DNA of 64,000 bases from Acetivibrio clariflavus DSM 19732 (lineage in GTDB: Bacteria; Bacillota; Clostridia; Acetivibrionales; Acetivibrionaceae). A model generated the notes under the pieces. The model saw only the letters and a program-made list of their open reading frames with translations, ran no database searches and was not told the origin of the DNA. Positions within the stretch are counted from its first letter, which is position 1. Each line of letters opens with the position of its first letter. This document shows positions 19,680 to 30,763 of the stretch, piece after piece. The translations under genes were made by a program, and so were the position numbers. The stretch spans positions 3,410,118 through 3,474,117 of the forward strand of contig NC_016627.1 of the NCBI RefSeq assembly GCF_000237085.1, given 5' to 3'.

Positions 19680-22600
19680 TTAATACATGTAACCATCCAA
19701 TGTGGCAATTTTATATATGATTTTTGCAAATTCTGCCCTGTTAATATTTAACGTCGGTCTAAATTCCGGAGTATCGGAAATAAAGGTATAGAATCCCTCC
19801 CATCCACGGTTATACGCTATTTTTTTCACATCTCTTATATGTCCGTTGGAAATATCCTCTTCATCGGAAAACATTGGCAATTCATAGTAGCCTTCAGGTG
19901 GTTCTTTCAGCGAATCTAAGATATTAACCAATATCGTCGCCACATGCTGTCTTTGGACAGGGTCATTCGGACCAAACCTTCCGTCCGGGTATCCGTTTAC
20001 ATATCCTAATTCCTTGGCAACTTTCACCGCTTTGTAATACCACGATCCCGGAGCCACATCAGTGAAAGGATCCCCAGGCTCTTCAAGGGCCGGATGATTG
20101 TTGTAGTCAATTCCCTGCATATTTAAAGCAATCGTAATTATTTGTGCCCTTGTTACAACCAAATCAGGTTCAAACCGTTTGTTGCCCGTACCTTGCATAT
20201 AGCCGTTTTTAACAACCTCTTTTATGTATTCATAATACCAATCCGATATTGAAACATCCGTAAAAAGCTGAGTTTCCGGATGGTCAAAAACAGTCACCCA
20301 TTCTTTGAAACCATCATGGATTTGAATGTTAAACTCCACTTGGAAACCGCAATCTCTCAGCCTTTTTCCAAGCCCGTTTACCGGTCTTATTACAAAGTTT
20401 GTATCATTTATTCTTTCAACAACACAAACCGGGCTGTCTTCATTTCCGTAATTTTGTACGCGGGTATCGACAACAGGCAACCTTGTCGTCAAAGTATATG
20501 AATCTTCGTCCGCATTATAAGTTACTTTTTCAAGGTATGTGGAATTCTCATACATATAGTTTAGTAATTCACTGGTTTTCATAACACTAAATCTCGTTAT
20601 AGGAGCCCAACTCTGCCATGGCAAGTAAGTGGCGGTGTAGGTATTAAGTCCTTCATTTCTTGTCAAGATAACTCGACAATTCATCCAGTCATCATTGTCT
20701 TCACTGTAAGGAGTATTGCAATCATATATGTGCAATGTAACGGTATTGAGTTCTTCATCGGATTCCTGATCATATGCCAGCAGGGCATGACCTCCTATAT
20801 CGGCTCCGACACCGACATAAAGCACATCTCCACGATCTAACGAATCAACAATGTACTTAACTACTTCCATCGGTACTGCATCATTCGCAACATATCTTAC
20901 ACGATAAAATTCATTTGGAAGCATTGTATTGGCTATAACATGCCAACTCTCAATAGCTTTTCTAACAGCATGTTCCCTTACATCTGTGAATGCTCCCCAA
21001 ACATTACGAACATTCGATAAAGTATCCTGTGTTGAACTCAAATTATCTGTAGGTGTCAGGTTATAAATGTTGATGTCGACTGGTTCTTTACCGTAATCAA
21101 ATATATCATCAAACAACCTCAGGTTATATGCTATCCGATTTTCTCTCCACTCGGTATCAACATCTACAGGAGAACCTCGCAGCGAAAAAACCCGCGTTGG
21201 ATCAAAGTCAAGTGACCAAGAAGCATAATCCAAATATTCCAAAGCACTATCGCTTAATGTAGTATTTCCGATCGCGGTGTTTGTTGTGATAGACAATGGC
21301 AAAACTTGATAATAATTTCCTATGCACGTGGTAACAAACCCTGCACACAATCCTCCCGGGCTTAAATATGAACCATGATTTCTAAAACTCCAGCTATCCT
21401 TTGTTATATCGTAAAGTTTTAATGACCACTCCTTTGCAGGAGCTTGTAAAGCAGCCATGCTTAAACTTGCCATTGCAAAATTCAGATTTTTCATTGAAAT
21501 ACTCTCGTCAACTTTAACAGAATTTAAATCCAGGATAATATCGTTAGCCTGGCTGTAGTGGTAATCTATATGAAAGTAACGTCCTCCCGTAATTGATACA
21601 ATCTCCTTCAACTCTCTTGCATTCCCATTACGGGTATCGTCAATAATGTACACAATAATTCCTTTAGAAGCCGCCTGATTGGCCAGGTCAACCAGTTCTC
21701 TCTTTTGACTGCTGTTATATGTGGCTGTTAAAATCAGCATTACTTTAGCTCCGTCAGCTGCATCATCCAGCACGTTGATTCCTTCCGCAAAACCGCTCAA
21801 GAGGTCTCCTTTCTCAGGAATATAAGCATACTCCATATCGTTTAACAGATGAAGTACGGTGGACTTATCCCTTGTAAGCTCCTGAATTGTATATGACGAA
21901 CCCGTAAATTGCAATAATGATACCGTCGATACATCATTCACCGCCGAGATTACATTTTCCAACTGCCTCTTCCACCGGTATGTATTTTCATAATCGACTC
22001 CAAGCATATTTTCCGACATATCTACAACCAGTGACAGATTTATTTTTGTAAAATCCGTATCCTCCAGTTGTACTCCCATAACATAAGTTGACATTTCACA
22101 TGAAACTGTAGTTACTGTATTGTTTTCAACATCAACTGTTGAATTTTTAATCGGTGAACACTTTTTGCTTACAGGGTCATAGGTGTATAACCGAAGGTCG
22201 TTCTCATCGATGCCTTTCGATTGAACCTCAGAAGGATCATAGAACAATGTAACGGTCATATCGTTAGGCTTCAGTCCATTCAACAATTTGCTTTCTATTT
22301 TAATCGGCAGCCCCACAACATTGGGTCGTGCACACAACAAAGGATTGTCAACGGTACTTATCTTAATGTCGCTGATCAGATTCCCGCTGCCGCTCATTTC
22401 TATAGTTCCCTTAGTCTCTTTATTTATTGCCAAAGAGGTTTCTTCTTCGAACAGCTGTGAAAATGTGATTGTTTCATCTGACATAGAAGAAATTGATGTT
22501 CTAACCCATGAGTATACCGAATCACTCACAGAAACAATGAAGTCTTTCTTAAAATCAATTACTCTTTCGCCGTCTTTCAAAACATTATCGCTGGACTCTT

Positions 22601-23957
22601 TATTGGGATCCAGTTTAAGAATAACCTCCGCACCGTCCAAAATTCCGTCGGAATCGGAGTCTGCCTTCAATGGATCGGTACCGTATACCTTCAACTCTTC
22701 ATAGTCACTTAGTCCGTCATAGTCAGAATCGCTGATAAAGGGATTTGTTCTAAACAGTTTTTCTTCGGAATTCAAAAGATTATCACCGTCTTCGTCACCA
22801 TCATCCTTTATTAAATCCAAGGGATCAGCCATACCATAGACAGGTTCAACCACCTTTATGGTGCAGGATGTTGACGCGTTTCCTCCTTTTTCGTCATAGA
22901 CCTTTAATGTAATATTATATACTCCCAGTGATTCAGGAGCAGTCCAGACAGCCGTTTCTGAATTCCCTTCAACCGTTCCGCCCTCCGCACTCCAGATATA
23001 GGATAATATGTCGTTATCGGCATCATAAGTGTAAGCGGTTAATCTAACCTTTTCATTTTTATATGCGGTATATGTAGAAACATGAACGGCATCAATCTCA
23101 GGAGCGTTGTTGTTAACAACTTCGGGAGTCGGTTCATAGGTTTTTGACGGTTCCTTTTCCGTTTGTTTATCACTACCCGTTTGTTTATCACTCGCCTTTT
23201 TCTGAGTAGGTGAAGGTGTAAGAGAAGGTGTAGTTGAGGGTGTAGGTGAAGGTGTTGCCGTTTCCGACGGTGACGGGCTCACATTATATGAGTCCGTAAT
23301 ATGTGGAGTATATATAGGTGGTTCCATCAAACTTACACGTGCATTATTCAAAAGAACAACAGCCTCGGCTCTGGTCACAGGGTTTTTAGGCATGAACGTA
23401 TTATCAGGGTATCCTTTAATCATGTTATCATAAGCCAGCCTGTTTACATACCCTAAAGCCCACGGTGAAATGCTTTCTGAATCGGTAAATTTAATTTTAT
23501 CTGCATTTAAAATGGGATCAAAGTTTATCAACCTGCATAAAATTACAGCGGCTTCTTCTCTGGTAATTAACGCTTTCGGACGAAAGGTACCGTCAGGATA
23601 ACCACTGATGTATCTGGCTTTTTCGGCAGTAGCCACATCTGCAAAAAACCAATCGTCTTCATTTACGTCCGTGAAGGAACATCCAAATTCTTCACCGCCG
23701 CTTTTACCAAAGAATTTGTTTGCCATTGTTACAAATTCCGCCCTGGTAACGCTTTGAGACGGTCTAAAGCTTCCGTCTTCATAACCTGCAATTCTTCCTC
23801 GTTTAGCATTCAACTCGATCAAACTATGTGCCCAATGACCTTCAATGTCATTAAAGCCATTAAAACCAATTGGTGTTTCCGCTCCCACAATCAAAAACTG
23901 AGTAAAAATAAAAAAAATCATCATAGCAAATGATAGCAGTCTCTTTTTTGCATACAT
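19680..23957 (-). CDS. S-layer-anchored protein with PKD, Ca-binding repeat, VWA and possible cysteine-peptidase-like region
   Basis: A 1425-residue protein with a signal peptide (residues 1-27). Three SLH repeats follow (about 35-200; for example GHWAHSLIELNAKRGRIAGY), then a Ser/Thr/Pro linker, a PKD/cadherin-like domain (about 285-370), thrombospondin-3-type acidic repeats (DSDYDGLSDYEEL, DSDSDGILDGAEV), and a VWA domain (LSLVVDMSENM, a slightly altered MIDAS). A region with GGLCAGFVTTC, GGHALLAYD and LHIYDCNTPY has the spacing of a Cys-His-Asp/Asn papain- or C39-like site. Three further SLH repeats close the chain. SLH repeats bind pyruvylated wall polymer, so both ends can be anchored. 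It heads a two-gene operon. Confidence 0.88.
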   Translation of the reverse strand: MYAKKRLLSFAMMIFFIFTQFLIVGAETPIGFNGFNDIEGHWAHSLIELNAKRGRIAGYEDGSFRPSQSVTRAEFVTMANKFFGKSGGEEFGCSFTDVNEDDWFFADVATAEKARYISGYPDGTFRPKALITREEAAVILCRLINFDPILNADKIKFTDSESISPWALGYVNRLAYDNMIKGYPDNTFMPKNPVTRAEAVVLLNNARVSLMEPPIYTPHITDSYNVSPSPSETATPSPTPSTTPSLTPSPTQKKASDKQTGSDKQTEKEPSKTYEPTPEVVNNNAPEIDAVHVSTYTAYKNEKVRLTAYTYDADNDILSYIWSAEGGTVEGNSETAVWTAPESLGVYNITLKVYDEKGGNASTSCTIKVVEPVYGMADPLDLIKDDGDEDGDNLLNSEEKLFRTNPFISDSDYDGLSDYEELKVYGTDPLKADSDSDGILDGAEVILKLDPNKESSDNVLKDGERVIDFKKDFIVSVSDSVYSWVRTSISSMSDETITFSQLFEEETSLAINKETKGTIEMSGSGNLISDIKISTVDNPLLCARPNVVGLPIKIESKLLNGLKPNDMTVTLFYDPSEVQSKGIDENDLRLYTYDPVSKKCSPIKNSTVDVENNTVTTVSCEMSTYVMGVQLEDTDFTKINLSLVVDMSENMLGVDYENTYRWKRQLENVISAVNDVSTVSLLQFTGSSYTIQELTRDKSTVLHLLNDMEYAYIPEKGDLLSGFAEGINVLDDAADGAKVMLILTATYNSSQKRELVDLANQAASKGIIVYIIDDTRNGNARELKEIVSITGGRYFHIDYHYSQANDIILDLNSVKVDESISMKNLNFAMASLSMAALQAPAKEWSLKLYDITKDSWSFRNHGSYLSPGGLCAGFVTTCIGNYYQVLPLSITTNTAIGNTTLSDSALEYLDYASWSLDFDPTRVFSLRGSPVDVDTEWRENRIAYNLRLFDDIFDYGKEPVDINIYNLTPTDNLSSTQDTLSNVRNVWGAFTDVREHAVRKAIESWHVIANTMLPNEFYRVRYVANDAVPMEVVKYIVDSLDRGDVLYVGVGADIGGHALLAYDQESDEELNTVTLHIYDCNTPYSEDNDDWMNCRVILTRNEGLNTYTATYLPWQSWAPITRFSVMKTSELLNYMYENSTYLEKVTYNADEDSYTLTTRLPVVDTRVQNYGNEDSPVCVVERINDTNFVIRPVNGLGKRLRDCGFQVEFNIQIHDGFKEWVTVFDHPETQLFTDVSISDWYYEYIKEVVKNGYMQGTGNKRFEPDLVVTRAQIITIALNMQGIDYNNHPALEEPGDPFTDVAPGSWYYKAVKVAKELGYVNGYPDGRFGPNDPVQRQHVATILVNILDSLKEPPEGYYELPMFSDEEDISNGHIRDVKKIAYNRGWEGFYTFISDTPEFRPTLNINRAEFAKIIYKIATLDGYMY

Positions 23958-24982
23958 TATTGATTTCCTCCCTAAATTTAATATTATAATATTTAAGTTA
24001 TATTCTCTCTCTTGACTTTCTCCCGCCCCGGGCTTTGAAATACAAATACGCTTAACTCCGGCTTCTCGTACTAATCAAAAACTTCATCAGATTTTGATTA
24101 GTCTCCTCGATAACTCTTTCTCCTTACCTTCAGGTAATCTTCATTAAAGCAGTAAGATCCGGTACTTTCTTCTTTAGCAATATCCGGTATATAATTCGAT
24201 ACATGAGCCTATGCTTAACATCAGGCAACATTTTCACAATTCGTTCCCATATAGGATTAAGAAACATTATCCATACATATACACGAACCGGCACAGTTGA
24301 TCGTATTCTTTAGATATTGAATCTTATTATTACCGGAGTATTGATAAGAAGAATAGAAAACATAAGTAAAGATGCCTGAAAATGGCTCTAAGGAACTGGC
24401 GAAAAAGCATAAATGTGACAATCCTGGTTGTAAATCCAGCTATGGAAAGGCAGTCTAAGCTCACATTGAAGATGGCATCCGCTGATTTACACAAGTGTCC
24501 AGATGCTTAAAACTTAAGATGAAGGCACGTGTCAAAATCCTTAATCAGCCATACGGTGCTCAATAACGGATTAAAGTCCCCTTATTCAGGGATACGAAAA
24601 ACTTCTTTGTGAGAAATTCTTTGATTTGCATGTTCCAATATGCAAAAGACTTAGCTAAAGTCTATAAGAATTTATGTTACCAAAAGCTGTAGCTAAATCC
24701 ATAGGAAATTAACTCCTTATTCCTATGCTCAGCGAAGCATTACCATTTTGTGGAGGTAAACTCTTCCTATCAACTAAACTTTTTTCAATTTTCAATGTTC
24801 ATTCCTTTACCTATTTCTTTACTGCCAGTTGCTGGCACATTTTTGGTGTTCTTACTCAATTTATAACAAGTTACAGAACATCAAAATTATATCTAAATAA
24901 ATGAATAAAATCAATAAGCATCTCACTTCTCTCAATATTTATATAATGAAACCAGAAATTAAGACAGACAAAACGTTCAAAA
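23958..24982. other. Intergenic region with a degenerate transposase relic
   Basis: Over 1 kb without an intact gene. A perfect inverted repeat (ACTAATCAAAA / TTTTGATTAGT) lies at about 24070-24102. On the plus strand, about 24360-24560 translates with interruptions into a Cys-containing stretch (HKCDNPGCKSSYGKAV, then AHIEDGIR), resembling the C-terminal part of a DDE transposase of the IS5/IS1182 type. It is broken by several stops and is surely non-functional. The remainder is AT-rich. Confidence 0.4.
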
Positions 24983-25432
24983 TGTATATTTAAAATAAAC
25001 TCCGCTCCAAAGCGAAATCGCTCAAACTCTTATCCCATCTAACCTCAACCCTATTCTCCTAATTTCATCCATCTAATAAAGTCGATTCTAAAAATCCATA
25101 TTTTCATTCCATTTAATAACATTTATTTCTTAATTCTTGTAACAATTTTTAAATAAAGTCGGTTCCAAATAGGGGTAAGTTGCAAGGGGCAAAATTATAT
25201 GGTTGCATTTCCTCACGTGCTTTTTCTATTCTTTTTTCAATATATAATACTCTCAATCCCTTTCAAATCGTTTTCTTCAGCCTTATTACTTACCCCTTAA
25301 CTCTCCCTACAAAAAATCAAATCCCGCAGCCAAGCAGGTTTTCTCCTGCATCTGCTGCGGGATTTTGGAACGGACTTTATTTTTATAGAGCGAACTTTAT
25401 TATTACGGAGTGAACTTTATTTGAATTATACA
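24983..25432 (+). mobile_element. Miniature Tn7-like element A (non-autonomous)
   Basis: A 450-bp unit with terminal inverted repeats TGTATATTTAAAATAAAC and TGTATAATTCAAATAAAG (read inward). The left end has three dispersed TnsB-type sites (AATAAACTCCG near 24993, AATAAAGTCGATTCT near 25077, AATAAAGTCGGTTCC near 25156). The right end has three inverted sites packed at about 21-bp intervals (25370-25425). The core AATAAAGTC is identical to that of Tn7 TnsB sites, and the loose-left/packed-right asymmetry is Tn7-like. It encodes no protein but has a GC-rich hairpin (CCCGCAG / CTGCGGG) before the right end. It is homologous along its whole length to elements B and C. Confidence 0.82.
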
Positions 25433-25437
25433 ACACG

Positions 25438-25900
25438 TGTATATTTAAAATAAACTCCGCTCCAAACGACTTTCCCTCAAACCCTTATCCCTTCTCGCCT
25501 TAGGACCATTTCCCTAATTCTTTCCATATAATAAAGTCGGTTCTAAAATTCCATATTTTCATTCCATTTAATAACATTTATTCCTTAATTCTTGTAGTAA
25601 TTTTTAAAATAAAGTCGGTTCCAAATAGGGATAAGGTGAAAGGAAAAAGGTATAAGGTTGCATCTTCTTATGTGATTTTTCTATTATTTTTTCAAAATAT
25701 AATAACTCTCAATCCCTTTAAAATCAATACTTTCAGTCTTATCCCTTATGCCTTAACCCTTTCAGTCCCTTTTCCTTCCAAAAAACAAACCCCGCAGCAA
25801 ATGAAGATTTCTCCTGCATCTGCTACGGGATTTTGGAACGAACTTTATTTTTATGGAGCGAACTTTATTTTTATGGAGTCGAGTTTATTTTAAATGTACA
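25438..25900 (+). mobile_element. Miniature Tn7-like element B (non-autonomous)
   Basis: A 463-bp relative of element A, separated from it by exactly 5 bp (ACACG), the length of a Tn7 target duplication. Left-end sites start at 25449, 25530 and 25608; right-end sites are at about 25839, 25859 and 25880. Ends are TGTATATTTAAAATAAAC and TGTACATTTAAAATAAAC (inward). The same hairpin-plus-right-end block is present. No reading frame is credible. Confidence 0.82.
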
Positions 25901-26117
25901 TAGTTAAATTCAAGCCTCAAGGATTTAGTATAAAGGCTATATATATAACTCATTAGTCATACTCATTAGTTTTCATAGTACAAACATATTTCAATCTAAA
26001 ACCTATTATAATGCACAAGCATAAAATAACAATTTAATATCTTGTTGTCTTGAAACTTTTATAGTTATCCCTAAATATGTAACATTTTAATCTTATAAAT
26101 TAATACTGTCATTAATT

Positions 26118-28801
26118 TTATATTATCTCTGAAAGAAGTTTAAAATCTTGTGTCCATCTATCATCTTCATCAAACCATTCAAAATCCTCAATTTTAGAAA
26201 TGTCTTGGAACTTACTTTTGTCAACTTTTTCTAGATTTTTTTGTCTTCGAATTTCATTTTTATCACTTTCAGTTAAGTCATAAAAATTTTTAATATTCCT
26301 AACACACTTAACTTTGCTAAAAATATCTCCTATAGTTTCGCAGTCCAAAGAAATACTTTGTTCACTCCAAAAATGATTTTCTTGATTTAAAATCGACCAG
26401 TAAATATGATTACTTTCATCCATAAAATAATTATATATATGTTGTAATTCCGGATAGCAATCACAAGCAGCAGCAAAAACTTTTGATAATTCATATTTAT
26501 ATACTTTATCCTTAAATTTAACGTCCGCCACGCCATCGGCCATTGTATAAATAATATTTTCTAATAAAATTCTCATATAAACTAAAGCCGTTCTACAATC
26601 CTTTTTCTTTATACTTTCCTGAATTATCTTTTCAAAATCAATGTTTTTTGTATTTTCAATAACCATGCATTTATTTTCAAATATAAAAGAAAGTATTCTA
26701 TTTCTATTCTTCACAGAATTAACCAATTTCTCCCAAAACAATTTATCATGCGTAGTAATAATCAATTGCTTATTATATGGTGCCTGCATTTCTTCACACA
26801 AAACATTAATAATATTAGACCTGTGTTCTATATCAATAGCATTTACAATGTCATCCAGAATTAAAAAGTTAGTATTAAATTTTCTAGTTACAGACATAAG
26901 AATAGCCAGTCCAAAACATCTTAATTGACCTTCACTTAAAACCCTCAAAGGGTCCAATTTAGGACCATTTTTTGTAAATTGAATATAAAACTTAAATTCT
27001 TTTTCGCTATCTTTTAATTCAACAGTTTCCATTTTTTCGTTGGTTTCGAATTTATTATAGTATTCTTTAATTAAGTGGCTAATATCTTTTAATTCTGCAC
27101 TTAATTCCTCTATATAAAAATAATTTAATGCTTGTTCAAACTCCTTTATATCTTTTAGAAATGAATCTTTTAATTGGTTAGTTTGTTGTTCTTTTAACAC
27201 TTGAATTTCTTGTTCTTTTAATTGTTTTTCGAAATGTATAATTTGACTTTCGATAAATTGATATTTATTATACTCATCTCTGTGATTTTTTAAGTCTTTT
27301 TTAAACTCTCGAGTTGTTGATATCTCTTTTTTAAAGCAGATAAATTTTTATATTTAGAGATTAGTTTATCTTCCACTTTTCCATTTAGTATATCTTTTTT
27401 AAAATCATCAAATTGATAATCATTGATATATTTTAATGTTTTTGAATATAGTTTTTGACTTGCTGCTGCTATTTCATCACTTGCTTTTTTTAGTTGAAGT
27501 ATACTATTCATACTCTCAAGTTTTTCTTTAACTCTTTCTAAAAGTTTTTGTCCATATAAATTATTCCCTCCACAAAGAGGACATTCTTTACTATCATTTG
27601 TAATAACTTTTTCTGCTGCCAGATAAAACTCAATTAAATTATCAATATTTTTCGAATTAAAAAATTGATTTTTTAATTCGTTTATGTTATCAAATTGTTT
27701 TCTATGATTGCGAACATCCTTTACTAAATTTTCTATTTCGTTTGCCATATTTATACCTGCATTTATTTTCTCTATTTCTACTGTTACTTTGTCGTAAATG
27801 ATTTCAAAATCTTTATCATCATCTATACCCAAACTTTCTATTATAATCTTATTGTCATCATTTACTTCAAATATTGGTTTTTTAATTCTTTTATTAATTA
27901 AGTCATCTAATTTAGTTTTTATTTCCTCATATTTTTTTAATGCCTCATTTTGCTTTCTATACATTTCATCTTTACATTGACTATCATACTTTTTCCAACC
28001 AATTTTTATGAAATCACTTAAATCATCTAATCCTATAAGTTTACCATATGCTTCTCTATTTTCAGAACCTCGAGATAGAACAAAATTTTCTAACCGATTA
28101 CGTTCTATAAAATGTTTTTCAAAAAACTCTTCATACAAATTTATTCTATTTCTTATGTCTGCTTCTAAATCATTAGAATCATCACTAAAAATTTGTACAT
28201 TATTATCTTTTTTATTTTTTATGGTTCTTCTTATTTTAACTCTCTTAGGGGGATTATAGGGTTCAAATAATTCCACTTCCGTGAAACCTTCTTTAGAATC
28301 CGTATTTAAAAGATATTCTGAAATATTAGATATGCCTCTTCTTTTTTGTTCAGCCACATTATTTGTAAGTGCAAATTCAATGCTCTCAGTCAGGCTACTT
28401 TTACCTTCTCCATTCCAACCAAAAATTACAGCAGATTTTCTGTCTTTAAAGTCTAAAGTAGGTTGTAAGTAACATTCACTATTTTTGGTTTTATTACAGT
28501 ATTCAAAAATATTTACAAATCCTTTAATTCCGTTAATTGTTACCTTTGACAAATATATTTTTCTATCAATATTTTCAAGTTCGTTATCTGATTGCTTCTC
28601 ATGGGAACAACTATCATAAAAAGATTTTTCAATTTCACCATTAATTATTTTTTCTATTTTTTTATTAATAAAATTGCTACAAAAGAACCTTCCTTCTTTT
28701 AAATCTAATATTTCATCAAGATGCTTTTCAAAAATTTTAAATACAATATTATTCTCAATCTTTTTATTTTTGATAAATTTTAATAACCTATTTTTTAACA
28801 T
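26118..28801 (-). pseudogene. Rad50/SMC-like ATPase split by a -1 frame change at an A AAA AAG heptamer
   Basis: Two overlapping frames encode one protein of about 890 residues. The first (27290-28801, 503 residues) has Walker A (FGWNGEGKSSL, near residue 128), a coiled coil and a Rad50-type zinc-hook CPLCGG. The second (to 26118) has the returning coiled coil, the ABC signature region (LSEGQLRCFGLAILM), Walker B (NFLILDDIVNAID) and the H-loop (LIITTHDKLF), plus a 150-residue C-terminal domain. The frame changes at TTA AAA AAG (27296-27302), the slippery heptamer used for programmed -1 frameshifting in dnaX. It may be a true frameshift product, a one-base deletion in an A run, or a sequencing error. 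It is probable cargo, perhaps defensive, next to the tns genes. Confidence 0.75.
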
Positions 28802-28920
28802 AACACCACCCTTGTCATTTAATTAAATGATATTATCTATATAAAATTATACATCATTTTTTATTTCAACAATATTCTAATTCTACCATTGTTTACTTAT
28901 AATTTATAAGTTATATAGAG

Positions 28921-30741
28921 TCAATTTCGAATTCCAGCCTTCCTCATTATCTTCCACAACTGAAGTTCTTCTCCTTCCTTCTCCAATTCGTTAACTGCCC
29001 AGCGAATCCTCCTTAATCTAAAGTCATGATTAGTCTCTTTAACAGAATCCAGGTATGCTTTTGTCCTCGGAAGTTTATCTAAATACTTTTCAAGCAAGCC
29101 TCTTATACCTAATTTACTACCAATTAGACTAATAGTAATCCTTTCAGGCTTTTCGTCCGAATTCAGCATCTTATCAACTACTCCTTTTATCTGAGACAAT
29201 ATCTCATTATCTCTTTGGTTCCAATCAACTCTGTTGTTTGCTACATTAGCCACTTTTTTATCAGGCGAGTTCTGGTTTAGCCATTCCCTGTCATTTCTAT
29301 AAAGCCATGCAAATAAAGCCTTATCAACTTGCCGTAATTGCGTTTTCCCCATCTCCGGATATTTCTTTCTTAATTCATTCCACCTTTCTCTGTAGTAACC
29401 CTTGTCGAAATTCATTAAAGAATAACTGTTCTCTTCATTATCATATACATCATCAGCCTCACTCCGCTTTTCCCAGTAAGTCGTTAATCCAAGTTTCTTA
29501 GCATACTTCTTAACTGTAATAGGGTCTACCCCTAATAACTTTGCTGTTTCTCTTAAACTTAACTTTCGGTCTAATAATTCTTTGAGTTTCTCCTCCCATA
29601 CTTGTCCAAACTTTTTTATCCTTCCGAATCTATATCTTGCATCTTCAGACTCATCTGGCCCACTTCTTGTATAAACAAAACCGCAAGTACAAGAAAAAGT
29701 CCCAACAGGGCATTTTGAATCTGTACTGTATGCAACTTTTAAGTTAGAAACAACCGGCTTTAGGTAGTGTTCTGACGCTGCATTCAGGCAAGGCCAAGGT
29801 CCATTTCCAAAAGGCTTATATTCCATCTTTTTATTAAATAAATCTTGAAGTGAAATTCCAAGAAAACGGGAAAGAAGCAGATGTCTTATTGGATGAGCAG
29901 TCTTGTTTTTCTTTCTTATCATATCCATTAACCAATTTGAATCGTTATCTACATCAACACTGGACTGCACCATATCTAAAAATTCTTCACCATAATAATT
30001 AATAAACTCTTTTATAAGCCTCTTTCGGTGCACTTTTCCATTCACAGTTGCAAATCCCATTTCCGTCATCTTTGCAAGATACTGCTCTTTATACCACTCT
30101 ATATTTCTCTTTTCAAAATCACTGTTAAGTAAAACCTGAGCATCCTCTGTAAGCCTAACCAGTTTTTCAAAAATATCATCAGCGTACATCACATCAATAT
30201 CTGGCTTTACACAGTTCTCTTCGCTTGCAGCCTTATATTGGTATTTATTATATCCCCTGACCGGTACCAGGCTATTATATAAAGGAACATAATGTTTTGG
30301 GCATACCAGTACCCCAGGAATTTGATGAACTCTATGCCAGTATAACTCTCCGTACTGCAACTTATCTTCTTCAGTACATGTAGGACAAAACTTAAAATAC
30401 TGGTTTAATACTATAGAACAGGCCATAATTCCAGTCCGGGTATATATGCTTCCTCCATTTTCCCCTTTCATTGATTGAAAAACTTGTTCTGCACGCTCAG
30501 GAGGCAAGAAAGCAGAATAGAACGGAAAAAGTGTATGATTTTTAATAAGATATTCTTCGGTATACCTGGAATTAAGGGGCATATTATTGACAAGGTTATG
30601 TATATTGGAAGGCAAGTCCATCACCGCTGTTACGGAAGTTGACCCAAATAGGTCTCTCATTGTCGCCTTATAACTTATATTTCCACTCCTCACATGGTAT
30701 CTTGCAAGGACGCTGTATAATACTTCATCCTCATATGGCAC
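28921..30741 (-). CDS. tnsD: TniQ/TnsD-type target-site selector of a Tn7-like transposon
   Basis: A 606-residue TniQ family protein, longer than Tn7 TnsD (508). The N-terminal TniQ domain includes a zinc motif (CPTC near residue 118, His in HRVHQIPG, then CPKH), and a second cysteine cluster (FSCTCGF) follows. A helix-turn-helix-like segment (LSLRETAKLLGVDPITVKKYA) lies in the second half. TnsD proteins bind the 3' end of glmS and recruit TnsC to the attTn7 site. The glmS end in this window keeps the encoded NLAKSVTVE terminus. It is the last gene of the tns operon and appears intact. Confidence 0.88.
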   Translation of the reverse strand: MPYEDEVLYSVLARYHVRSGNISYKATMRDLFGSTSVTAVMDLPSNIHNLVNNMPLNSRYTEEYLIKNHTLFPFYSAFLPPERAEQVFQSMKGENGGSIYTRTGIMACSIVLNQYFKFCPTCTEEDKLQYGELYWHRVHQIPGVLVCPKHYVPLYNSLVPVRGYNKYQYKAASEENCVKPDIDVMYADDIFEKLVRLTEDAQVLLNSDFEKRNIEWYKEQYLAKMTEMGFATVNGKVHRKRLIKEFINYYGEEFLDMVQSSVDVDNDSNWLMDMIRKKNKTAHPIRHLLLSRFLGISLQDLFNKKMEYKPFGNGPWPCLNAASEHYLKPVVSNLKVAYSTDSKCPVGTFSCTCGFVYTRSGPDESEDARYRFGRIKKFGQVWEEKLKELLDRKLSLRETAKLLGVDPITVKKYAKKLGLTTYWEKRSEADDVYDNEENSYSLMNFDKGYYRERWNELRKKYPEMGKTQLRQVDKALFAWLYRNDREWLNQNSPDKKVANVANNRVDWNQRDNEILSQIKGVVDKMLNSDEKPERITISLIGSKLGIRGLLEKYLDKLPRTKAYLDSVKETNHDFRLRRIRWAVNELEKEGEELQLWKIMRKAGIRN

Positions 30742-30763
30742 AGGAAAAACGTCATCATATGCG

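Noticed and set aside
25180-25893. Small plus-strand ORFs of 77 and 85 codons inside miniature elements A and B
   Set aside because: They arise from conserved element DNA, lack good start signals, and the corresponding frame is not preserved in element C.
24983-25900. CRISPR-like array
   Set aside because: Repeat units are short, differ between copies, change orientation between the two ends and lack regular spacers; they fit transposase-binding sites at Tn7-like ends.
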